NCBI GenBank assembly: GCA_958299035.1
Contig: CATQJL010000112.1
Span: forward strand, 87,190,636 to 87,254,635
DNA: 64,000 nucleotides
Source: Cylicocyclus nassatus
Lineage: Eukaryota > Nematoda > Chromadorea > Rhabditida > Strongylidae
Reading direction: 5' to 3'
How positions within the stretch are numbered: position 1 is the stretch's first letter; every line of letters starts with the position of its first letter. The position numbers and the translations under genes were made by a program. Below the pieces are notes generated by a model. The model saw nothing but the letters and a program-made list of their open reading frames with translations, was not told the origin of the DNA and ran no database searches. Below, piece after piece: positions 34,863 through 43,500 of the stretch.

Positions 34863-34928
34863 TCATGTTGGCAGCATGCAACAGCATGTTTGCATGCGCA
34901 AACATGTTGTTGCATGCTGCCAACATGA
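34863..34928. repeat. Hairpin of the same CATGTTGGCA sequence type
   Basis: TCATGTTGGCAGCATGCAAC and GTTGCATGCTGCCAACATGA form an uninterrupted stem around GCATGTTTGCATGCGCAAACATG. It lies 58 bp downstream of the TIR element with the same interior motif. Confidence 0.85.
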
Positions 34929-34969
34929 TAGATACAGGGCTTATCAACTGCAGTGTTGAGTGTGCCTTC

Positions 34970-35200
34970 ATCTTCGCTCCCGCACGGTCGCTTCGCCTGG
35001 ACTCTACACCTCTTTCAGGAACATGCTCTCTGATCACTGTAATAAAAAAATACGTTTTCTCGACGACTGCTCCGCCTTTTCCACGCTCGCCCTTTCGGAG
35101 AAAAAAAAAACGACCAAACGGAGCGTCAGTCTGGAAATAATTAGAGAGCATGTTCGCGGAGGAGACGCGGAGTCCAGTGCGGGTGAAGATGCTGGTGCAC
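34970..35200. repeat. Dispersed foldback relative of 8,940-9,115
   Basis: AACATGCTCTCTGAT on the left mirrors ATTAGAGAGCATGTT on the right around an interior with a run of A. The downstream GATGCTGGTGCACCC is shared with the copy in PTR intron 15. Confidence 0.6.
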
Positions 35201-36260
35201 CCGACACCGCATTGGCAAGCCCCATAGGTACGCTACCTCGGATTAGAGGAGCAGAGCAGAGGTTGTAGCAGTCGTGGACGGGACGGTATTTTTATCATCA
35301 AAGGATGTCTTTTGCATTCATTCATTGTAGAAGGCAGCTGTCGAAGCGTTCGTTATAGCGGTGGCTACGCTCGCTACTAGCGACTCTTCGTCAAAGGTTC
35401 GATGCCGCGTGAGCAAGCAAGTTTTGCAGCATGTAGCAAGCATGCGTAAACGCGATTCGACGAGTGTGTTGAAATAAAGCAGGTGTGTTTAATGGCCTAC
35501 TAATGAGCACGGACTAGGTTTGCGTTTCGCCCTGAGCTGTCGAGATCCTTCTTTTCATGTTGTGACGTTTCGGAGGGAGATTTCTAGTGGCCAAGGTTGC
35601 TTTGCGTGAAAGACGGCAAGGGTACCAAAGGGTACGGCACGCTGCACTTTTTGAGGATATCGCACCTCAGTTCGCTCATTTGACCAACAGCGAAGTGGAT
35701 GAAACAGATCAAGTGTGGCGTTCTGAATACATCCGCCAATATGTGAACAGATGGAGTGACATGGCGGTGTATGCGAATCACCATTTTGTGGGATCGATAG
35801 GGCAGATATAGGCTGTACCAACCAGCATCGGTTCTGCGACTTCGCGCCTGAGGCAGCTTGCGACGGCGCGATGTGACGCGTGCGAATTCGGTTACATGTT
35901 AAGGCACGTCGCATGCGACGGTGCGACCTCGCAAGGCATGCCAGCGCGGAACCGGCTGGTTGATACAGCCTATACATGAACAGCGAGAGGCAGTCTGGCC
36001 CAGGGACCAGCACGATATACAAAAGTCAAACCAGGCTTGGTTTTTAGGACAAATAGCGAGAGACATACCTCAAAACATTTGAATGTACGCACACCTGTCC
36101 CCCTCACCTGCACACCTGCTTCGCCATCAACTTATACATGACTGAAACGCTTGGCGTGTCCTTAATCTCAAGGCGCGAAATTCAAAATGATGCCGATATA
36201 AAATGGCCTGCTTGCAGCGCACGCACGTTTGAGCATGTGACACCAAATGGACTATATGTA

Positions 36261-36409
36261 TCATTTAATTTAACGGGATTGACGGATGGAAGGCGACCAC
36301 TCGGCCTGCGATGCAGTCTCTCTCGTGAGCGTGCTCTCTGATCATTCTCTAGTCCTGATTAGGCCGTGAAGCCGCGCCTTCCAGCCGCCGATCCCGTTGA
36401 ATCAAAGGG
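36261..36409. repeat. TA-target MITE, copy 4
   Basis: 149 bp between TA at 36,259-36,260 and 36,410-36,411. The left terminus is diverged (TCATTTAATTTAACGGGATT); the right terminus AATCCC..GTTGAATCAAAGGG is close to consensus. The core GATGCAGTCTCTCTCGTGAGCG is retained. Confidence 0.75.
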
Positions 36410-36645
36410 TAGGCAGTACTATTCCCAACTATTAGGTCATTTCTAAGTTCGTAGTTTCTATTAAACGGTTGGTTCACGGGTACCTATACCATTGAAAAGG
36501 GAAAATCTTGCTCTACAAGAATTGTTGTTCGTTTTTGGAGCAAACCCAAATCCCCTTCTTTGACGACTTCTCAAAGCAAAATTTTTTGAGAGGCAAAAAT
36601 TGACGATTTCGGCACCTGCAACTTTCGATCCATATATGGAGTCAC

Positions 36646-37253
36646 CAGTCCCCCCCCCCCCGAGAATGGGTCGCGAAATTTCTGAAAGTTACTTAAATGT
36701 GTTATAAGAATGTGCAGAGGACTTGTTTTTATTTGTAAATAATTTTTAGAAAGTCTTAAAAATTTAAAGCTTTGTAAAAAAAATTTTTTTTCGGGGCTGC
36801 GGCTGCCGCCACGTCCCCTTTTTCTAAAATTTTGGGGTCAGGGTGTATCGGTGGTTCTTAGGCTTTATAGTAGCCTGAGGCGAAATAGCGCCCCTTGATG
36901 TGTGTTACACAGAACACATTAGCTGTAGAGCTTTATGAACAGTCGACTAGCACACGTGGGTGCTGTGGTAGGTGCTGACATGAAAAGGCGTTGCAAAGTT
37001 ACTCGACAACATCTGGGCCATAAAGATACCTATATCACAGCAGGTCATGCTTATGCATGACCTTAACAGTACTCTGACAACACACAATAAGGCTACAAAG
37101 AGAGGTGCCGATTACATCGGCATACAGGAGCCCGGAAAAATTTTGGGAAACATCCCAAAAAAATTTTCGAATGCGTGGCTGATGCCACGCACCTTCATTA
37201 GAAAAAAAATTTGTCGCCCCCCCCCCCGAGCCGAAATCCTGGGTACGCCACTG
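36646..37253. mobile_element. hAT-like MITE with 8-bp target duplication and extra interior
   Basis: 608 bp from CAGTCCCCCC to TACGCCACTG, flanked by GGAGTCAC on both sides (36,638-36,645 and 37,254-37,261). Internal blocks (GGGTCGCGAAATTTCTGAAA; TGCCACGCACCTTCATTAGA) match the 58,478 element. About 270 bp (36,850-37,120) have no counterpart there and are probably a nested insertion or a larger ancestral form. The left GGCGTACC part of the TIR is missing. Confidence 0.8.
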
Positions 37254-37335
37254 GGAGTCACTAGTGGGGTTTTTTCATCTGAACTTTTATAGGTAATGAA
37301 AAACGACCTCTTATGGTACTACGATGCATATAAAG

Positions 37336-37528
37336 GTATCGTCTGCGCCCCAGAGAGGTTCCCATAGGTACCACGTCATCTCGCTGCCTTTCGCACTTTT
37401 GAACGTGTTAATTTCGGGCACTTCCGTTGAAATCTCAGGAGAAACGTGTCAAAAAGAGCGAAAGGCAGCGTCGCACCACGTACGCACGCTGGTTCACATG
37501 GGAACCTCTCTGGGGTGCAGACGGTAGT
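37336..37528. repeat. TIR element, 'CCCCAGAGAGGTTCCCA' family, copy 1
   Basis: GGTATCGTCTGCGCCCCAGA..GAGGTTCCCATAGG on the left mirrors TGGGAACCTCTCTGGGGTGC..AGACGGTA on the right. Inside, CTGCCTTTCGC/GCGAAAGGCAG form a second nested inverted pair. A related copy lies at 38,990-39,235. Confidence 0.78.
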
Positions 37529-37675
37529 CTCCATATCCAAAGAGACGTCAAGAAAGATTAAGCGCACTTTTACCATGTGTGTAGACGTTTTGCATTCGGT
37601 ACAATTGAGAGTCCTTACTTCAAAAAAATTTTAAGAAAGCGTAATATGTTGGCCAGGGCTTGTACTCATACATTC

Positions 37676-38160
37676 ACACCAATTAGAAGAGCGCATCCAT
37701 TCCTCAAGGCGCGATAGGAGCACCGCATATGTATTACTCCAATCTGCATGGTTTGCCCGTATGGTAGATGTGGGGGCTGTAGGCTAGCCGGGGTTATCTA
37801 CCTCATTGTGCTTATCATGCGGCGACACTTACATTGGCGAAACAGGACGTCCGTTTGCTGTCGCGTTAAGGAGTATCCAGATGGTTTAGATAAGCTCAAA
37901 GCAGCTAAGCTCAAAGCAGCTACGCCACTAGGGGAACATCGCATAACGCGCTATGGAGGGGCTCCTATACAAGTTACTGCAAAGATCTTGTCGTTAGAAC
38001 CCAAGATCCTCACGCGCAAAACATTAGGAGCGTTTTGGATTAGCGCCAAAAATCCAAAAATGAACCGGAAGGAGGAGTGTACCGCCATAAAGAGAGAACT
38101 CGCGCCTTATCAGTCCCTATGCGGATTCGAATATGAGGCCGGGTCATCAAGGCACGTATA
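37676..38160 (+). pseudogene. Decayed Penelope-like element: C-terminal GIY-YIG endonuclease
   Basis: The frame reads ICMVCPYGRCGGC (Cys-rich linker) then GVIYLIV, the GIY half. A ~2-bp deletion shifts the next part (CGDTYIGETGRPFAV, the YIG half) into another frame. A second shift restores RVKEYPDGLDKLK, then PLGEHRITRYGG, LEPKILTRKTLGAFWISAKN and RELAPYQSLCGFEYE to a stop at 38,161. This order is the C-terminal endonuclease of Penelope-like retroelements. A stop also interrupts the sequence upstream (near 37,703). No reverse transcriptase remains upstream; the adjacent bases are a TIR element. A hammerhead-like motif begins ~175 bp downstream. Confidence 0.78.
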
Positions 38161-38335
38161 AAAGAGCTGAGGTTGAGTCTTGTGTATAGTGGTAGTCCTC
38201 GGACTTCCGTCTTATGCTATCTAAGGTGAGTACTGTGCTTGTATATGATTTTGTTCAGCATTGACTTTGTTCTTGAATGATACTTTATCTATTGGTGACG
38301 TCTGGGCGAGTAAGTTCATATACTTTCGGCTTGCA

Positions 38336-38370
38336 GGCTCTGAAGAAGGCGAAAGCGCCGAAACGTTAGC
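38336..38370 (+). ncRNA. Hammerhead-ribozyme-like motif 1 (Penelope-associated)
   Basis: GGCT (stem I strand), CTGAAGA (CUGANGA box), GGCG-AAAG-CGCC (perfect 4-bp stem II), GAAAC, GTT, AGC (stem I return). The junction GAAACGTT would give a minimal ACGU stem III, which is self-complementary and compatible with a dimeric ribozyme. It lies 175 bp past the GIY-YIG remnant on the same strand. Confidence 0.6.
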
Positions 38371-38820
38371 GAACAAAGAAGTGTTATCAACCTTGGAAGT
38401 TTGCTCAGCCAATTCCATTACGAGTATCCACCATGCCAAGATTAAAAACAGCCGAACCTGGACCATCTTTTCACTTCATTTCCCCTTATCGTCATTGTTC
38501 AAATCGAATTCAAGCGACTGCAGTTCAAGCATGCACTCGCTATGATCAGCCTAGCACAAGTGCAATTGATATTACAGTGGGAGTGACTTCAGAAGCTCTC
38601 TGTTTTCGCATGGTGAGCTGTGCGTGGCGTGGTCAGGGGTTCGGCGAAGCTGTGCATGCAGTCTATGCAGATTGCGTACTCTTTTCTGCGTAGAAACTAT
38701 GCATACGCAATGCAAGAGGCTTTCTTACGGATCCTCAGTCGCCTCCAGTCGATAAGGGCAGCTCAAATGTCCAAGCAAATCTGACATGGCGACTGCGGCG
38801 GTGGAAAAAAAGTATCTAAA

Positions 38821-38980
38821 GGCTGCCGCATGACGAAGGCGCAATGGCGATATTAGTTGAGCAGGAGCGAACGCGCGCGCGCGTATCCTCACCGTTGTAG
38901 ATCCCGCACCTCATGCGCTCTGCGGTTAATAAAGCCGAGTTCGCGCCCGAAGATATTGCGCCTTCGTCATGCAGCAGCCT
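38821..38980. repeat. Foldback MITE
   Basis: GGCTGCCGCATGACGAAGGC..GCAATGGCGATAT on the left, ATATTGCGCCTTCGTCATGC..AGCAGCC on the right. About 160 bp, containing a CG alternation (CGCGCGCGCG) near 38,874. Confidence 0.8.
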
Positions 38981-38989
38981 ATACGTGAT

Positions 38990-39235
38990 TGATAAGATCT
39001 GTGTATGCTTCCGGAGAGAGCATAGTCTATGTATCCTGTGTGCCTCAGAAAAGTTCCTATGTGAACCAGCGTGCGTACGTGATGCGACGCTGCCTTTCGC
39101 TCTTTTTGACACATTTCTCCTGAGATTTCAACGGAACTGCCCGAGGTTAACACGTTTAAAAGAGCGAAAGGCAGCGAGATGACGTGGTACCTATGGGAAT
39201 CTTGCTGGGGAACAAATGATAGTGTATCCCAGGGT
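38990..39235. repeat. TIR element, copy 2 of the family at 37,336
   Basis: Shares CCTATGTGAACC, CTGCCTTTCGCTCTTTTTGA, AGAGCGAAAGGCAGCGAGAT and GGTACCTATGGGA with 37,336-37,528. Its outer termini are more diverged. Confidence 0.65.
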
Positions 39236-40578
39236 ACATCATAAGCCATGTAGAGCAGTACTTATCTGCCTGAAGAAATGGAAAGCATGAAACCAAAAAA
39301 TGAAAGGAAAACATCACAATAAATTATTGTTCATCCAAGTTGCGGTGGTTAGTGAAGGGAAGGGCAAATAAGCCAATTGAATAGATCCAATCGAGCTATC
39401 CTTGCTTACCGATGAGTTCGGAGAAAGTCAAAGACTTATTCAATTAACAGTCCAAGGATAGGACGGATTAGTGGTTTCCATGAATCCGCTCCACTCGCCA
39501 TTGTACGAACTTGCAAACTCCATGTCAAGTGAGGACGTAACATGGGTTTCTACCCTCGACTTCCATTTGGTAGTTCGCTGGGTACTATATCAAGTTAAGC
39601 TTTAGATTCAGTTTCCGCCCCGGGTATTCTTTGAATTTTCATTCCCGTGCATTTAAGATTCCAGCGGGAAAAGCGCAGTCATTACCTTCATTTCAGCCCA
39701 TGGCTGGATATAAAACCATAAATCATATGAAGCTGAAGTGAGGTGAGGTCGATTGCTGCCGCGCGTATGCGCCGCGCGACGACGTTTTGTCATGCGGCGC
39801 TCGCGAAAGGCGGTGCTGTGCTCGCGGTGGCCTCGACCGCCTTGCCTGAATTTGCATAGGCCACGCAGTTCTCGATTCTACATGATTCGTTACAATTTTG
39901 TTACCCCATTACACATTGAATTTAGTAGAATAAAATAATTTAAGCAAAAGCCGTTACAGGATTGTTACTGAATGCTTTCAACTTTTTTTCAGTAGCTAGA
40001 TTAGAGAGGTGTATATAGTGGAGAATGTACATTGCTAGGTCAGAGTAAACGCCTTGGAATTCCTTTTTTTCTTCGTTTCTATTGATTCTTATCTACTTTG
40101 GTTTGAATCAAACATTTGCGACTAGGCAGCTCAAGGCAACAGTACGCAGAATTAGGTCGTACTCATACAACTTTTTTGCATTTTCCAGTGTTCTTTTTTT
40201 ATACATTGTTATTTTTGAGTGCTCTAAAAATCGTGCTTGTTGTGTCAAGCCAAAACTCTCAAAACATGTAGTTGTGATAAAACTGCGCCTTTCGAAAAGT
40301 CCAGTGTGTAATCTCAAAAAATAATACTGGAACAGCAACACGATTGGCATTGAATAGAAACTATGTGTATACTATTCTTCTTCCTCTCATTGAAAGCATG
40401 CCCTGTAGTCGTGCACATAATGCTGTGAAAAGTTTACAATTTAATATTTGCTTTTGCAAAAATGTTGGGTGATTGTGTGTGTTGTTGGGCACGCACTCGT
40501 CTACTGTTGAAATTGATATCGATTGGTTATCGAGTTGATTTACATGCAGTGGTAACATTCAGGGTTGTGACTTTGGCT

Positions 40579-43500
40579 ATGAGCGTTTCCGCCTACGATC
40601 ATGACCACAGCTATATGGCACCTCCGCATCCATCAACTCAGGCACCACCACCGCCTGCACAGCGTTCGGTACAATCTCCGAGGTAAGAAATTATGGATGC
40701 TGCAACAATTTCCTGAGTTTGAATCCTTTCATTTTGTCTTTTTGTAGTGACTTTTCCATTTGGTATCTTTACAAATTTGTCATGATTTAGTCAACGGTAT
40801 CTTACTGCTCACCCGATCTGTTGATGGTGCTAATGTATTTAATGGAAAACCTGAAATTAAAGGCAGTGTCCAGGCAAAACCTCGATTTCTAGAAAATCCA
40901 CTTATCGCGGGTTATCCGCAACGCGGAGTCCGAAAATCTACATCAGAAGGCGCAAACGGCGAGAACATGCGTTTTTCAAAGCCTTACAATTTGAAATTCG
41001 GCGGTCCCCGCTAGGCTGAGACGCAGAGTCACTGCGGGACCCTACGATTTTGACTGTGGCGGTATGCGTACTCTGTCGGATAGCAGGAACCCCGCCACAA
41101 GGCGAAAGTTCTCCCACTTTCCGGTCGTTTTTCTTGCTTTAGGACGAGCGTTATGACCTCGCACTTGCGCGATGTTGTTTTTGAGGAGGGTCACTTTCGC
41201 ATGGCACTGAGATTTCAAAACCCCCAACTTGCCCGGACACTGCCTTTCTTCTTCAGTTTTACAGACAATTCGTTGTTTTCAAAATATTGTTCTGAACAAG
41301 TATGTACCATGATTTAGAGTGTCTTAAAAATGCTTACATCGTCTTCCAGATTCTTATGGAGGCGGGTTGCGGACTTCCCTGATTTTTAGGATAAACTTGT
41401 TAAACCTCCACGTTAAGTACTGTATCTCGTACCCTCTCGTTAAGCTTATCCTTAAAGTCAGAGAAGTCCGTGATCCGCCGAACTAATCTGGGAACCGATC
41501 ATACACATGATTAATCACGAATCTAATCAGGTTTGAGCTTCCCTATAGTTATCATTTTGTAGATCTGGCTTCAGCAGAAAACGGTCAGAATTAAAAAGGC
41601 CATGACTATCGACTATATAAAGTAACTACAGTGACTAGCTGCATTATTGGACGAGCTACAAGCTTCCATATGGATCTGTTCTTAATTCGAACTTTGCATG
41701 CACGATTTCCTTGATATTCAATGGCTCATAACTTCGTCCGCAAAAGGATTTAGCAGAAGAAAGACAAATTTGGGATTATCGTTCTATGCTGCATCTGATT
41801 GTATGCTTGTTTGAAATGGCCGCTTTGACTTTTGACCAACTTGTTGGCACAATACAAAACAAATCACCTCTCGCTTTGTACTGCATCTTACATTGCAGTA
41901 GGAGCTTCTGTATACGACGCCATTGTGACTTAGTATTGTCACTTTCACCAACTCAAAAAGTTAGGAGTGAATTTATTGAGCTTTAGAACCTCGCACACAC
42001 AGTTTTCCAGATTTTTTAAGAATATTTTTGAAACGGTAGCCGAGTCATAGTGGCACTCTATACTAATGTCCTATTATCCTTACACAAAACGACCATTGCT
42101 TTGTTTTCTATTGTGAATCAAGTTGAAGCCAGATTTACATAGGTCCGCTCAAGACCTGAAGGCAAGATCGCTACGATCCAACGATGTGTACATGCTTTTG
42201 GGACACCATATATTGTGGATGATGTTTTAGACGCATTAAGTATTTATCAGAATCTCTTTCTGTCCAGTTCACATTCAATCTTTTGTTTTCGTTTGTTTAA
42301 TTCTTTTCGATTTCATATACTATCTTCTACGAATTCTCAACGTGAGCTTACGAGATTAAAAATTTAGGGTGGCCACGGTGAAAGCTGGAACGTTTGTTCG
42401 ATCTCCCGTCGTACAAATTCGATCTGGGCAGGTGTGGCGATCGCCAACTCAGTCACATCCGCAAGTGCCTGGAAGCCAAAGCCCGTTAATGAGTCGGTTC
42501 TAGTTTTCTTCAGTTTATTATGAGTTTCTCAATTTTCTCGTATAGCATATGCGCAGCATTCTGCACAGAACTCCGCAGGCCCAGGAGTTCAACGAACTCG
42601 ACAAATGGTGGTGCAGCCAGCACAATTCCAACAGCAACAGCATACAACTCCGCAACGGCCGCTATACCAGCAAAAACCTTTAGTACAAGGCGGTGGATAC
42701 GTGTACCAACAGCAAGGTTTGCACAACTTTTTTCATACCGACGCTCAACCACGTTGAGATTAATTGTATTATCGTACCATCTTTGTTCACTTGAAAATTT
42801 GAGGATGTTATTTACAGTGCGATATGTAAGTGGCGGGCATCAACAAAGAGATTCACAGCAACAGTATGCGTATGCATCGATAACCAGCTCACAAACACAA
42901 ATATCCAATGATTTCTCCGCTGATTACTCATATGACAACGGCACGACTTCTCTTAACCTAGCTGTACCTATTCGAGAACCTTCACCAGAACCAGTAAGTT
43001 TTGAGATATTAATAACTAGAAGTTATAGTAATGGCAAAGTTTATTCGCATTTCTTGTAGTATTTTTTGCCAAAACCTATTTTCGTGCATACAACGCTTTA
43101 GTCACTTGAAATTTTGAAGTTAGTTTATCTATATCTACATCAAATTGTCGCATGCAGGTGGAAGAGGAACCGCCTGCTCCGACTGCTCAAGAAGACCCAT
43201 CAACCAGTGAAGCTGTTGAAGAGAACGATGACGAAGAAGATGGAGAAATTGATATTCAAGTATGTTCATATGTCTCCGTGTCCATGTCCTATGCGCCTGT
43301 AATCCACTTTCTCATATTTAAGAACTTATATTTAGATAAGGAATGTGGTATGCAATTACACTTTGCCACTACATATAGATCTTCGGAAGTTAGCGTTGAG
43401 CACCAATAATGTAACATTCGATAGAGGTCGTGGGGTAAGCTCTTACTTTTTTTCATAATAGCCACTCTCCGATGTGTACATTTTATTCTGAATTACTAGC

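Larger units (their letters stand above)
31637..40578. other. Intergenic region between ubc-25 and tlf
   Basis: 8.9 kb. Listed separately: a possible Cys-rich exon, two 'GGCAGTGTCC'-type and hAT-like elements, foldbacks, a Penelope-type remnant and a hammerhead-like motif. 31,640-32,340 and 35,280-36,130 show no supported feature. A GC-rich block at 39,745-39,850 precedes tlf and could be part of its promoter, but nothing specific is visible. Confidence 0.5.

Noticed and set aside
42520..43059. Single 179-codon open frame over tlf exons 3-4
   Set aside because: It reads a Ser/Thr/Ala-rich frame across an intron. The Gln-rich frame of exon 3 is the one whose phase joins exon 4 and the saddle domain.
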